Position numbers and translations under genes: made by a program | Origin: Chloroflexota bacterium | GTDB taxonomy: Bacteria; Chloroflexota; Anaerolineae; Anaerolineales; Villigracilaceae | Direction: 5' to 3' | Assembly (NCBI GenBank): GCA_023459215.1 | Contig: JAEWVF010000018.1 | Location: 62,001-126,000 of the forward strand | Length of the DNA: 64,000 bases | Part shown: positions 43,723 through 52,569 of the stretch, one piece after another | Numbering within the stretch: the stretch's first letter is position 1 | Layout: every line of letters begins with the position of its first letter | The notes under the pieces: generated by a model | What the model saw: only the letters and a program-made list of their open reading frames with translations | Told to the model about the DNA's origin: nothing | Databases searched by the model: none

Positions 43723-44934
43723 ATGGACTTCTCCCTCTCCCCCGAACACAAAATGGCGCAAAAAATGGTGCGCGATTTCGCCCAAAAGGAAATCGCCCCG
43801 GTCATCAAGGAATACGACCGCAAGCAGGAGCCGATTCCCTTCATGCTCAAACGCATGGGCGAACTCGGCATCCTCGGCATCTGCTTCCCGGCCCGCTACG
43901 GCGGCCAGGGCATGGACTATCTCAGCCTGGGCCTGGCCTGCGAGGAACTCGAAGCGGTCGATAGCGTCCTGCGCGTGGCCATGTCCGTCCATACCGGGTT
44001 GTGCGCGATGACTCTCTTCCAGTGGGGCACCGAGGAGCAGAAACGGCGTTTGCTCACGCCCCTCGCCAGCGGAGCCAAAATCGGCTGCGGCGCGTTCACC
44101 GAATCCGGCATGGGGTCGGACGTGGCCGCCATGCAGACCTCCGCCCGCTGGGATGGCGATGCCTACATCCTGAACGGTGAAAAGATGTGGATTTCGCTGG
44201 CCGGGCTGGCTGATTACGCCCTGGTGACGGCCCGCACCGACCCGGCGGCGGCCAAGCCCTCGCAGGGGCTATCCACCTTTTTGGTCGATTTGCACAGCCC
44301 CGGCGTGACGCGCGGCAACCTGCACGGCAAACTCGGCGTGCGGGCCGGCTCGACCGGCTGGATCGCCTTCCAGGATGTGCGCGTGCCGCTCGAAAACCGC
44401 ATCGGCGAGCAGGGCGAGGGCTTCAAAATCACCATGTCGGCTTTCGACCATGGACGCTATACCGTAGCGGCGGGCGCGGTGGGCATTATCCGCGCCTCGT
44501 TGGCGGCCAGCAGCGCCTATGCCCGCGAGCGGGTGGCTTTTGGCAAACCGATTGGCGATTACCAACTCATCCAGCAGAAAATCGCCCAAATGGCGCAGGA
44601 TTACGAAATTGCGCGCCTTTTGTACTGGCAGGTCGGCTGGATGAAGAACCTCGGCCAGCGCCCGACCCTGCAAACCTCGTATGCCAAGAAATTCGCCACC
44701 GAAGCCGCCTTTGAGGCCGCGGACCAGGCCATCCAGGTGCACGGCGCATATGGTTTCAGCGATGAGTATGACCTCGAGCGTCACCTGCGCAACAGCCGCG
44801 GCGCGATTATCTACGAAGGCAGTTCCGAAATCCAGACCCTCATCCAGGCCGGTTACGCCCTCGGCGAACGCGAAGATAAGCCCCTGCGCTGTGAACTTCC
44901 GGCTTACGATGAAGCACTCTGGCAGGAAAGTTGA
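43723..44934 (+). CDS. Acyl-CoA dehydrogenase
   Basis: 403 residues. FAD enzyme that inserts the alpha-beta double bond in acyl-CoA. MDFSLSPEHKMAQKMVRDFA at the N-terminus, flavin-site CGAFTESGMGSDVAAM and KMWISLAGLADYALV, and the C-terminal VHGAYGFSDEYDLERHLRNS. The catalytic base is the Glu in YEGSSEIQ near residue 370, in the short-chain/glutaryl-CoA style position. EtfBA follow at 45104, its electron acceptor. A TetR-type operator overlaps its promoter, so it is probably induced by an acyl-CoA. The substrate chain length is not clear. Confidence 0.93.
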   Translation: MDFSLSPEHKMAQKMVRDFAQKEIAPVIKEYDRKQEPIPFMLKRMGELGILGICFPARYGGQGMDYLSLGLACEELEAVDSVLRVAMSVHTGLCAMTLFQWGTEEQKRRLLTPLASGAKIGCGAFTESGMGSDVAAMQTSARWDGDAYILNGEKMWISLAGLADYALVTARTDPAAAKPSQGLSTFLVDLHSPGVTRGNLHGKLGVRAGSTGWIAFQDVRVPLENRIGEQGEGFKITMSAFDHGRYTVAAGAVGIIRASLAASSAYARERVAFGKPIGDYQLIQQKIAQMAQDYEIARLLYWQVGWMKNLGQRPTLQTSYAKKFATEAAFEAADQAIQVHGAYGFSDEYDLERHLRNSRGAIIYEGSSEIQTLIQAGYALGEREDKPLRCELPAYDEALWQES

Positions 44935-44943
44935 TAAACGAGG

Positions 44944-45086
44944 GTCGAGTAGCAGCGTTCTTTGCTGCGTATCGAGACCCGGTCTCGACCCCTGCACTGC
45001 ACCAAACGCAGTGCGGTGCAAGTGTACGGCGGCGGAGGTTGAGTAGTCTTGCAAAGACGTATCGAAACCCGCCGCCTACTCGACCA
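44944..45086. repeat. Mosaic palindromic repeats between the dehydrogenase and etfB
   Basis: GC-rich inverted words (TCGAGACC / GGTCTCGA, GCAGC / GCTGC, CTTTGC-AAAG, ACTCGACC repeats) fill the gap. The same words TCGAGTAG, GTATCGAgACCC recur at 46980-47040, so this is a dispersed repeat family. A folded RNA here might affect etfB expression. Confidence 0.5.
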
Positions 45087-45103
45087 TCACCAAAGGAGGA
45101 ACC

Positions 45104-45874
45104 GTGAAAATTGTCGTCTGTGTCAAACAAACCCCCGATTCCGAGGCCAAACTGACGGCCCAAAACGGGCAGCCATCCTGGGGCGACGCGCCCCTGGTCA
45201 TCAACCCTTTTGACGAGTACGCAGTCGAGGGCGCGCTCCAGCAAAAGGAAGCCGTCGATGCCAGCGTTGTGGCCCTGTGCATCGGCCCGGATTCGGCTCG
45301 CGATGCGCTCAAACACGCCCTGGCAATGGGCGCGGACGAGGCCATCCTGGTCAGCGACCCGGCTCTCGACGACCTCGACTCTGCCGGAGCCGCCCGCGTC
45401 CTGGCCGCCGCCATCCAGAAAATCGGCGACGCCGACCTGGTCTTCTTTGGCCGCCAAACCATCGATAACGGCACCGGCCTCGTCCCGGCCCAGGTGGCGC
45501 GCGTCCTTGGCTGGCCGCTGCTCAGCCTGGTCGGGCAAATGACCATCGAGGGCGGCGAAATCAAAGTCGAGCGCACCATCGAAGAAGGCAAACAGACCGC
45601 CCGTGCAAAATTCCCCGCCGTCCTGAGCATCATGCAGGGCGTCGGCGAACCGCGCTACCCGTCCTTCATGGGCATCCGCAAAGCCGGCAAGGCCACCATC
45701 CCGGTCTGGACGCTTGCCGACCTGGGCATCGACGCCCCGGCCCAGGCCGTCCGCCGCGCGGAACTGCTCAACCCGCCCGTGCGCGACACAAAATGCGAAA
45801 TCATCAGCGGCGGCAGCCCGGCAGAAATCGCCGAGGCCCTGGCCGACAAAATCCTGGCGGAGAAAGTCCTATGA
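45104..45874 (+). CDS. etfB: Electron transfer flavoprotein beta subunit
   Basis: 256 residues from a GTG start with AAAGGAGG just upstream. ETF beta pattern: KIVVCVKQTPDSEAK, NPFDEYAVEGAL, FFGRQTIDNGTGLVPAQVA, GWPLLSLV and the signature VERTIEEGKQTARAKFPAVL. With EtfA it accepts electrons from acyl-CoA dehydrogenases and hands them to the quinone pool. The stop overlaps the etfA start by ATGA. It lies 169 nt after the acyl-CoA dehydrogenase, past a repeat. Confidence 0.95.
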   Translation: MKIVVCVKQTPDSEAKLTAQNGQPSWGDAPLVINPFDEYAVEGALQQKEAVDASVVALCIGPDSARDALKHALAMGADEAILVSDPALDDLDSAGAARVLAAAIQKIGDADLVFFGRQTIDNGTGLVPAQVARVLGWPLLSLVGQMTIEGGEIKVERTIEEGKQTARAKFPAVLSIMQGVGEPRYPSFMGIRKAGKATIPVWTLADLGIDAPAQAVRRAELLNPPVRDTKCEIISGGSPAEIAEALADKILAEKVL

Positions 45875-46830
45875 ACACCTGGGTATATATCGACCACTTC
45901 AACGGCCAGCCCGCCCCGGCCTCCTGGGAGGCCCTCGGCCTGGCAAAAACCTTTGGCTCCGCAACTGCCCTCGTTTTTGGGCAAAATGTCGAAGCGTTGG
46001 CAAAAACCGCTCTGGAATATGGCGCGGATACCGTGTTATTGGCCGACGACCCGGCCCTGGCCGTTTTCAGCCCGGAGGCCTTTACCTCCACCCTGGCCGC
46101 GCTCGTATCAGACTCACCCCCGGCCTTGATTCTGTTTCCGACGACCTCCCGCACCCGTGAAATCGCCGCCATGCTGGCAATTGACCTCGCTACTGGCGTG
46201 CTGGTCGATGTCACCGGCCTCGAACTCACCGATGGTCAGGTGGTCGCCACCCGCCCCGTTTACGAAGGCAAACTGCTCGAAAAGACGACCTGCTCGGCCC
46301 GCCCGCAACTCGTCACCCTGCGCGCGCGCGCCTTCCCCAAACCGACTCCCGAAGCCGGGCGCGGCGGCGAAATCAAGAAAGTCGCTGCCGTGACTGGCGG
46401 TTCTGTCGTGGTCGAGGGCTTCGTCTCCGGGCAGTCGGGCGTCAGCCTGACCGATGCCGGGGTGGTCGTCTCCGGCGGACGCGGCGTCAGCAAAGACCCG
46501 GCGGAGGGCTTCAAGCTGGTCGGGGAGTTGGCTGCCGTTCTGGGCGGCGCGGTCGGCGCCTCGCGCGCGGCCGTGGACGAGGGTTACATCCCCTACGCCA
46601 ACCAGGTCGGGCAGACCGGTAAAGTGGTCTCGCCCGATTTATACATCGCCGCCGGTATTTCCGGGGCCATCCAACATATGTCCGGGATGCGCTCCAGTAA
46701 AGTCATCGTCGCCATAAACAAAGACCCCGATGCGCCCATCTTCCAGGCCGCGCGCTACGGCGTGGTCGGCGACCTGTTCACGATGGTCCCGGCCCTGACC
46801 GAGGCGTTCAAGAAGAAATTGGGCAAGTAA
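45871..46830 (+). CDS. etfA: Electron transfer flavoprotein alpha subunit
   Basis: 319 residues from the ATG at 45871 (an upstream in-frame start is inside etfB). N-terminal domain: TWVYIDHFNGQPAPASWEAL. The FAD-binding C-terminal domain has VVVSGGRGV, GAVGASRAAVDEGYIPYANQ, GQTGKVVSPDLYIAAGISGA, IQHMSGM and NKDPDAPIFQAARYGVVGDL, all diagnostic. The partner is etfB with which translation is coupled. Confidence 0.96.
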   Translation: MNTWVYIDHFNGQPAPASWEALGLAKTFGSATALVFGQNVEALAKTALEYGADTVLLADDPALAVFSPEAFTSTLAALVSDSPPALILFPTTSRTREIAAMLAIDLATGVLVDVTGLELTDGQVVATRPVYEGKLLEKTTCSARPQLVTLRARAFPKPTPEAGRGGEIKKVAAVTGGSVVVEGFVSGQSGVSLTDAGVVVSGGRGVSKDPAEGFKLVGELAAVLGGAVGASRAAVDEGYIPYANQVGQTGKVVSPDLYIAAGISGAIQHMSGMRSSKVIVAINKDPDAPIFQAARYGVVGDLFTMVPALTEAFKKKLGK

Positions 46831-46924
46831 CTGGATTGGTCAACAAGGAATGAGCAACAGAAGAGGGCGCATCTCTCATAATGCGCCCTCCATCTGTCAT
46901 CCCTGGCACTGCCCGCCAGGGCAA

Positions 46925-47060
46925 GTGTTCGAGGCGCTTCGCAGCGAGAAATCTTGCCCATCCAGGCGCGGATTTCTCCTCGCTGGGTCTCGACAGGTCT
47001 CGATACGGCTTCGCCAGTCGACCAACTGCTCGACCACCAGCACTCGTCGAAATGACAAAA
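46925..47060. repeat. Dispersed intergenic repeat (TCTCGA / TCGACCA words)
   Basis: Words GCTTCGCAGCGAGAAATC, GGTCTCGACAGGTCTCGATA and CAGTCGACCAACTGCTCGACC, with inverted copies of TTTCTCGCTGCG-like sequence, match the family seen at 44944-45086. Confidence 0.45.
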
Positions 47061-47108
47061 TGAGCGCTGCTGGAAATGCGATTTGAGATCCCGTAACCAT
47101 CATTGATA

Positions 47109-47143
47109 ACAAAAAGCGCCCTGATGAAAAGGGCGCTTTTTGT
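47109..47143. terminator. Bidirectional intrinsic terminator
   Basis: A 14-bp perfect stem (47109-47122 with 47130-47143), A-rich and T-rich at its ends, between convergent etfA and the lipoprotein gene. Confidence 0.88.
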
Positions 47144-47246
47144 TCAATTATCCGATGCGCTTAATCAAGATGGCTGGCCATCATTTTTCCCGAAAGGATG
47201 CTGCGTATCCTGAGTACCCGATGTTGGGTGTGTGACGGTAAATGTG

Positions 47247-48143
47247 CTATTGAATTGAAACAACAAATGTTGCGCCTCCGCGTTTGCCCACAAACCAGTA
47301 TTGCCCACTTCCGTAAAATACCGGGATCATTCCACAACAATATGCCATAGAGATTGAGTCAAATTCAGTCCCAATGATATTTTCGTCATACACCATATGA
47401 AATTTGCCGTTTTTCTTGGCGATGTAAATTAATTTGCCTTTGATTTCATAGGGAAAATATGACCCTTCCAACTCATATTTTTCATTATAGTTTACGCCAT
47501 CAACCACAATAACAGGTGTGAAGCCGCCTAGTTCCCACACTAATTTTCCTTCGATGTTCCAAAACCTTACGTTTGGGTCATATGACGAAAAGACAGGAGA
47601 CATTTTTAGAATCGCATCTCCGTTTTTTATTAACTGATAACTGCAACAATCCCTAGAAGTGACGTTCTTTGTTTCGAAATAATCATTTCCAATTGTTATT
47701 CGCCAATCACTAAAACTGCTTTTATTTTTTACTCGTTCGCCAATCATCTTTTTGTCATTTTCATTGAAAGTTGGTATTTCAATACACTTTGCCAGAAAAT
47801 CCATATCACTCCTAGCATACTTTTCATTTGGCACGACGCATTCCGACCATGTCAGTCCGTTATTTATGGGAATTACGGTGGGAGTACCTGAAAAAGAAAG
47901 TGCAGATGTTGGTATAAGAGTTTCTGTAAGATGCAATGGAGTGGCCGAAGGTATCAGCGTGGCAGTAGAAGTTGCTGTTGGAATTGCCGTTTGTGTTTCA
48001 GCAATTTCAGTTCCTGCAACGGCTAGGGCTGTTTCCATAACCTCTGTTAGTTGCGTTTTGACTGTTGGCCTAAAACTATTACAGGAAGTCAACATTACTA
48101 GAATCAGAGGTAATGAGATTATTCCCTTGCTAGCGATTTTCAT
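47247..48143 (-). CDS. AT-rich lipoprotein with Thr/Pro stalk
   Basis: 298 residues. Signal MKIASKGIISLPLILVMLTS followed by the lipobox Cys (residue 21), then a Thr/Ala/Pro-rich stalk (about 45-90: TAIPTATSTATLIPSATP). The rest (about 95-298) has ETKNVTSRDCCSYQLIKNG and ISMAYCCGMIPVFYGSGQY, a beta-rich domain with paired Cys that I do not recognise. The gene is visibly more AT-rich than its neighbours and is flanked by repeats, which suggests acquisition from another source or relaxed constraint. A separate AT-rich lipoprotein gene occurs at 56744. Confidence 0.7.
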   Translation of the reverse strand: MKIASKGIISLPLILVMLTSCNSFRPTVKTQLTEVMETALAVAGTEIAETQTAIPTATSTATLIPSATPLHLTETLIPTSALSFSGTPTVIPINNGLTWSECVVPNEKYARSDMDFLAKCIEIPTFNENDKKMIGERVKNKSSFSDWRITIGNDYFETKNVTSRDCCSYQLIKNGDAILKMSPVFSSYDPNVRFWNIEGKLVWELGGFTPVIVVDGVNYNEKYELEGSYFPYEIKGKLIYIAKKNGKFHMVYDENIIGTEFDSISMAYCCGMIPVFYGSGQYWFVGKRGGATFVVSIQ

Positions 48144-48410
48144 TTTCCCGTACCTTTTATGTTTTGCGACGAAGCGTCCAATTATGAAGTAGACCGATAC
48201 CGTCTAATAGTTTATAGGCCGTCAAAGAACAAACCGTATTAAATATAGCACTTTTTGTGAAAATCATTCCTGGCGTATCATCAAAATGCTCAATTTGCCG
48301 CCCGTTGATTTTCCTGCGCGATAGGAGGCAAGATACGTATCTCGCTCTACAGCTTTTTTATTGGGTTTCTCTGTGCCGCCGTGACTCTGTGGTCATTTTT
48401 TGGCTAAAGG

Positions 48411-49046
48411 TTAATTGAGTTTCTGCACCACAAACACCGCCCCGGCGAAGGCCAGGCCCAAAATGCCGGTGATGGCCGGCAGGATCCATTTCAGGGCGTT
48501 GCTTTCAAACGAATCGATGCGCGCTTCGAGCGGTTTTTCCGGGTTGTAACGCACCGTCACCTCGTCGCCGACTTCGTAGGAGGGCGGGTCGCTGCCTTCG
48601 GCCAACTGCACATCGCGGATGCGCCCATCCTGGGCGGCGAAACGCACCACCGGGTAGTGGAACTCGTTCAGCAGGCGGTCGCGGTCGTTTTCATCGTAAA
48701 CCGGGCGGACGACCATCTCGACCACGGTGCCGGGCGCGCTTTCTTCGCGTGAAACCTCCGCGATGGCGCTGCCGCCAGACCAGACCGAAATCAGCAGCAT
48801 CAGGGCGGCCACCCCGCCAAAGACCCACAGGATGATGTTGAAGGCCGCATTCGACTCTTTTTGGGTTTCTTCCCATTCCTGCTCATCGAAATCCGGCTGG
48901 GACGAATCGGCCATCATCTGCATCAGTTTGCGCTTATCGCGCTTGTTCGGGATGTCATTCAGGTTGGTGTAGAGCACGCCGTCGACCTCGAACGAGACCG
49001 CTTCTTCATTTTCCCAGTGCACCGAATAAGATTTTTTCTCTGCCAT
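48411..49046 (-). CDS. DUF3592-like membrane protein
   Basis: 211 residues from the ATG at 49046. An acidic N-terminus (WENEEAVSFEVDGVLYTNLN), a transmembrane helix (about 72-92, NIILWVFGGVAALMLLISVW), an outer beta domain (PGTVVEMVVRPVYDEND, HYPVVRFAAQDGRIRDVQ, PSYEVGDEVTVRYNPEKP) and a second helix at the C-terminus. The YPVVRF/VGDEVTVRYNPxxP pattern is that of DUF3592. Function unknown. The start of the frame upstream (up to 49280) overlaps the small gene and is not used. Probably cotranscribed with the two genes upstream. Confidence 0.72.
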   Translation of the reverse strand: MAEKKSYSVHWENEEAVSFEVDGVLYTNLNDIPNKRDKRKLMQMMADSSQPDFDEQEWEETQKESNAAFNIILWVFGGVAALMLLISVWSGGSAIAEVSREESAPGTVVEMVVRPVYDENDRDRLLNEFHYPVVRFAAQDGRIRDVQLAEGSDPPSYEVGDEVTVRYNPEKPLEARIDSFESNALKWILPAITGILGLAFAGAVFVVQKLN

Positions 49047-49081
49047 TTTTGCTCCGTTTGGCTTTGGGGGGAGATGCGGCT

Positions 49082-49297
49082 TTATTCCTGCTTTTCCTCG
49101 CGCAGTTTGCGCATCCGTTCGCTCAGTTCTTCGGCATCTTTGTCTTGCTTGAAGACATCGAGCGGCTGGCCGCTTTTGGGCAGCCATTTCACATCGCCGC
49201 GTGACCAGCCGCGCACCACGGCGAACATCAGCGCGTTCGAAAGCAGCAGGATCAGAATCAGGACCAGAATCACAATCCAAATCTTTTCAGGATTCAT
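49082..49297 (-). CDS. Small single-pass membrane protein
   Basis: 71 residues, ATG at 49297 preceded by AGGAG; its first codons overlap the end of the HAD gene by 11 nt, a mark of translational coupling. One transmembrane helix (about 6-28, WIVILVLILILLLSNALMFA) and a charged, Lys/Glu-rich cytoplasmic helix. The longer frame upstream is antisense-like and ignored. Function unknown; it may assist the DUF3592 protein that follows 35 nt later. Confidence 0.65.
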   Translation of the reverse strand: MNPEKIWIVILVLILILLLSNALMFAVVRGWSRGDVKWLPKSGQPLDVFKQDKDAEELSERMRKLREEKQE

Positions 49298-49958
49298 ACA
49301 AACTCCTTTTCCCGGCCTGTTCGAGCAGGGCGGGTAACTCGTTCCAGTGTTGCAGCACGGCATCTGCCTCGGCGCTGGACGCGCCGTTTTCGCTGACCAG
49401 GATCGTATACATGCCAATCTGGCGGGCGGCGAGAGTGGTGCGCGGCATGTCGTCGAGGATGACGCAGCGCCCTGGGGCCGGATTCCCGGCTGCGCACAGG
49501 GCAATTTCAAACGATTCGGGCATCGGCTTGCAGTAGGGCGAAACCGTCAGCACATCGATCACGCCTTCGAAGCAGCCTTCCAGCCCGAGCGCGCTCAAAA
49601 CCCGTTCGGCGTGGGCCGCATCGGCGTTGGTGAAGATGAACTTGCGGGCCGGAATGGCCTCGATAACGGCCCGCAGGCCGGGGTTGGGCGCGATGTACTC
49701 CCGCAGGGGCAGGTCATGCACAAAGGCCAGGTAATCGGCCTTGTCGAGCTGATATTCCCGTTCCAGCCCGCGCAGGGCGGTGCCATATTGCTCGTAATAG
49801 TAGCGGCGCAGGGGAACGACCCGCTCTTCAGGGATGGCCAGCCGTTCGCGCATGTACAGGTCGATGCGCGCGCGAATATCGCGCCACAGGCCGCTGGAGG
49901 CCGGGTAAAGGGTATCGTCGAGGTCGAAGAAAAGGGTGTCGAAGGTCATGGCATTCAA
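49287..49958 (-). CDS. HAD-family pyrimidine 5'-nucleotidase-like phosphatase
   Basis: 223 residues. HAD motif I FFDLDDTLYP with both Asp, motif II in IFTNADAAHA, motif III Lys in SPYCKPMPESFE, motif IV in VILDDMPRTTLAARQIGM. The YP after DDTL and the RRYYYEQYGTALRGLERE cap are typical of the pyrimidine 5'-nucleotidase (SDT1-like) branch, which dephosphorylates UMP/CMP-like nucleotides. Two close Met codons (49958, 49949) both fit. It heads a three-gene minus-strand group. Confidence 0.88.
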   Translation of the reverse strand: MNAMTFDTLFFDLDDTLYPASSGLWRDIRARIDLYMRERLAIPEERVVPLRRYYYEQYGTALRGLEREYQLDKADYLAFVHDLPLREYIAPNPGLRAVIEAIPARKFIFTNADAAHAERVLSALGLEGCFEGVIDVLTVSPYCKPMPESFEIALCAAGNPAPGRCVILDDMPRTTLAARQIGMYTILVSENGASSAEADAVLQHWNELPALLEQAGKRSLYES

Positions 49959-49989
49959 ATTTGACGGAACAGGTTTAATTCTAGCGACC

Positions 49990-50130
49990 CACTAGTTTGG
50001 TTTTGTAAAGAAAAGAGAACGCGGATCGCGCGGATTTGGCCGATTTTCGCTGATTTTTTTTCAAAAACTCCGTGCAGATCCGTCTAATCTGTGGAATCCG
50101 TGTTCTATTTTTGCTAAAAATTTCAAAGCG
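49990..50130. repeat. Degenerate intergenic repeat (GCGGATnnnCGGATT type)
   Basis: CGCGGATCGCGCGGATTTGG on one side and GTGCAGATCCGTCTAATCTG on the other form partial inverted words around a T-rich centre. Such elements are widespread in Chloroflexota-like intergenic DNA; no gene is seen. Confidence 0.4.
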
Positions 50131-50194
50131 TCCGCTGGAGAGGTCTAATTCTACCTTATGGCGCATCGTCCTGTGTAATTCCGAGTGGGAAGAG

Positions 50195-50200
50195 TATAAT
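50195..50200 (+). promoter_or_regulatory. -10 box (TATAAT) of thrC
   Basis: A perfect TATAAT ends 6 nt before the thrC ATG at 50207, and no ribosome site lies between, again a leaderless pattern. Confidence 0.55.
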
Positions 50201-50206
50201 TTCAAC

Positions 50207-51454
50207 ATGAACAAATTCCTTGGTTATCGCTGTTCGCTTTGCGGGGCAGAGTTCCTGCCCAACCAGATCACTTATACCTGCTCCTGCGGCGGGAACCTGG
50301 ATGTGCAGCTCGATTACGAAAGCATCAAGAAAAAATACCAGCCGGATGATTTCCTGTGCCGGGATGAGAACAATCTTTGGCGTTACCTGCCGCTGCTGCC
50401 GGTTTCCTTTCCCAAGCGCGGGGAGCGGACTCCCCTCGGCCTGGCCGGCGGGACCCCGGTCGTTGCGCTGACGCGACTGGCCCGCAAACTTGGCCTGGAG
50501 CAGCTCTGGCTCAAGGACGAATCGCGCAACCCGACCGCTTCTTTCAAAGACCGCGCTTCGGCGGTGGTGGTGGCGCGCGCCATCGAAACCAACGTCGAAA
50601 CCGTTGTCACCGCTTCGACCGGCAACGCCGGGGCGGCCCTGGCGGGCATGGCGGCGGCGGTCGGCCAGAAAGCGGTCATATTTGCGCCGAAGACTGCTCC
50701 GCCGGCCAAGGTGGCGCAGTTGCTGGTCTTTGGCGCAAAAGTCCTGCTGGTGGATGGCTCCTACGACGACGCCTTTGACCTGACCGTCAAGGCCAGCGCC
50801 GAGTTTGGCTGGTACTGCCGCAACACCGGCTACAATCCGCTGACCGTGGAGGGCAAAAAGACAGCCGCTTTTGAAATCTGGGAGTGGATGTCTTCGGCCA
50901 AGCTGGGGCTGCGCAATGGCGCTCCGCTGACCGTTTTTGTCTCGGTCGGCGATGGCAATATCATCTCTGGCATTCACAAAGGTTTCAAGGATTTGCTCGC
51001 CCTGGGCTGGCTGGAGCGCATGCCGCGCCTGATCGGCATCCAGGCCGAAGGGTCGGCGGCGATTGCCAACGCTTTCAAAGCCGGCGACGAGAAGATTATC
51101 CCGGTCCAGTCTACGACCCTGGCCGATAGCATCAGCGTCGACTTGCCGCGCGACGGGGTGCGGGCGGTGCGCGCCGCGCGCGAGACGGGTGGAACGTATC
51201 TGACCGTCAGCGATGCCGAGATTCTGGCGGCGATTGCCGAACTGGGCGCGCAGGGGGTTTTTGCCGAACCCGCCGGGGCGACGGCTTACGCCGGTTTGGT
51301 GGCGGCCAAGGCCCAGGGCTTGCTTGATCCGGGCGCGCCGGTTTTGGTGATGAATACCGGCAGCGGGTTAAAAGACGTTCGCGCGGCGATGCAGGCAGTG
51401 CAGGCCGCGCCGATTATCCAACCGGATTTGGAGTCTGTCAAAAAACACTTATGA
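50207..51454 (+). CDS. thrC: Threonine synthase
   Basis: 415 residues from the ATG at 50207; the open frame extends to 50072 but over repeat sequence. An N-terminal zinc-ribbon (CSLCGAEF and CSCGG) is typical of one threonine synthase group. The PLP Lys is in PTASFKDRA, the glycine loop is STGNAGAALAG, and VSVGDGNIISGIHKG completes the fold. It makes threonine from O-phosphohomoserine. The stop overlaps the transporter start by ATGA. Confidence 0.94.
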   Translation: MNKFLGYRCSLCGAEFLPNQITYTCSCGGNLDVQLDYESIKKKYQPDDFLCRDENNLWRYLPLLPVSFPKRGERTPLGLAGGTPVVALTRLARKLGLEQLWLKDESRNPTASFKDRASAVVVARAIETNVETVVTASTGNAGAALAGMAAAVGQKAVIFAPKTAPPAKVAQLLVFGAKVLLVDGSYDDAFDLTVKASAEFGWYCRNTGYNPLTVEGKKTAAFEIWEWMSSAKLGLRNGAPLTVFVSVGDGNIISGIHKGFKDLLALGWLERMPRLIGIQAEGSAAIANAFKAGDEKIIPVQSTTLADSISVDLPRDGVRAVRAARETGGTYLTVSDAEILAAIAELGAQGVFAEPAGATAYAGLVAAKAQGLLDPGAPVLVMNTGSGLKDVRAAMQAVQAAPIIQPDLESVKKHL

Positions 51455-52566
51455 GTTCCTGGGGTTTGCCGTTTCGTTATTTGATGGGTGTTTTATTATT
51501 GGTGTTTTTCGCGGCGTTTGCTTATTACGCCCGCGAAGCAATCATGCCGCTGGTGGTTTCGGCGTTTATTGCGTATTTATTCAGCCCGGCGGCGGTTTTC
51601 CTGGCCGAGCAGACCCGCCTGTCGCGGCGGGCGGCGGTGGCGATTGTTTATTCGACGGCCATTGTGCTGTTGTTTGCCATCCCGGCCATTATTACCCCGT
51701 TTTTCATCGATGAACTGACCGGTGTTGGCCAGGATTTGCTCAGCCTGCTGCGCCAGTTGCGCGAGGCGCTGGCCGAGCCAGTGCGTTTGTTGGGCATGAG
51801 CTTTGATCTGGGCCAATTGGAACACGGCCTGGAGCAGTTGCAGACCGCCCTGGTGACGCCCCTGCCTGAGAACGCCTTCTGGATTTTGGAATCGACTTCG
51901 CGCGGCACGATCTGGCTGCTGGTGATTATCGTCAGCGTTTACCTGTTCCTGGCGTATTGGCCCGATATGCGCGATTGGCTGATCGGGCTGGCTCCCAAAT
52001 CGGCGCGCGGCGAGGTGGAAATGCTCTACCGGCAGGTGCGCGGGGTCTGGATGGCTTATTTGCGCGGCCAGCTCCTGTTGATGCTGGTGGTCGGCGTGAT
52101 TTTTACCATCGCCTGGATGATCCTGGGCATCCCCGGCGCGTTTGTGTTGGGCGTGATTGCCGGCTTGTTCACCCTTGTGCCCGACATCGGCCCAATTTTC
52201 GCGGTGGCGCTTGCCATGGGCGTGGCCTTGCTGGAAGGGTCGACCTGGATTCCGCTCTCGAACGTCTGGGTGATGCTGATTGTTTTCCTGGTCTATTTTG
52301 TGCTGATTAATCTCAAAAACATGTGGCTGCGGCCATTTATTATGGGCCGCAGTGTTCACATGAACGAAGGCGTTATTTTTGTGGCGATCCTGGTTGCCAC
52401 AATTTTGTATGGCATTTTGGGCGCGTTGTTGGTTGTGCCGGTTCTGGCTTCGGCTGTGATTTTGATCAATTATTTGTTGGTGAAAATCATGGGCAGCCAC
52501 TCTCAGGAGCGTCCCAGCCGTCCTGCTCGTTCAAGCAGGAACATCAGAAAGAGAAACAGGAATTAA
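51451..52566 (+). CDS. AI-2E family (PerM-like) transporter
   Basis: 371 residues with about eight hydrophobic segments. Family markers: FLAEQTRLSRRAAVAIVY, VSVYLFLAYWPDMRDWLIGL, MAYLRGQLLLMLVVGVIFTI and ILGIPGAFVLGVIAGLFTLV, with PDIGPIFA in the loop. Members (YdiK, PerM, TqsA) have been linked to AI-2 export or Na/H antiport, so the substrate is open. The C-terminus is basic and Arg/Ser-rich. Start overlaps the thrC stop; the glycosyltransferase starts 3 nt after its end. Confidence 0.9.
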   Translation: MSSWGLPFRYLMGVLLLVFFAAFAYYAREAIMPLVVSAFIAYLFSPAAVFLAEQTRLSRRAAVAIVYSTAIVLLFAIPAIITPFFIDELTGVGQDLLSLLRQLREALAEPVRLLGMSFDLGQLEHGLEQLQTALVTPLPENAFWILESTSRGTIWLLVIIVSVYLFLAYWPDMRDWLIGLAPKSARGEVEMLYRQVRGVWMAYLRGQLLLMLVVGVIFTIAWMILGIPGAFVLGVIAGLFTLVPDIGPIFAVALAMGVALLEGSTWIPLSNVWVMLIVFLVYFVLINLKNMWLRPFIMGRSVHMNEGVIFVAILVATILYGILGALLVVPVLASAVILINYLLVKIMGSHSQERPSRPARSSRNIRKRNRN

Positions 52567-52569
52567 TCC

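Larger units (their letters stand above)
46831..47246. other. Repeat-rich intergenic region (416 nt, no gene)
   Basis: A weak hairpin (46862-46870 with 46881-46889) after etfA, then the dispersed repeat 46925-47060, then a strong terminator at 47109-47143. No coding frame of value. Confidence 0.6.

Noticed and set aside
49047..49280. Longer start for the DUF3592-like protein
   Set aside because: The added residues are Arg/Ala-rich out-of-frame translation of the small membrane gene at 49082-49297.
50072..50206. N-terminal extension of threonine synthase
   Set aside because: The extra 45 residues are encoded by degenerate intergenic repeat DNA and the zinc ribbon begins directly after the Met at 50207, which has a -10 box 6 nt upstream.
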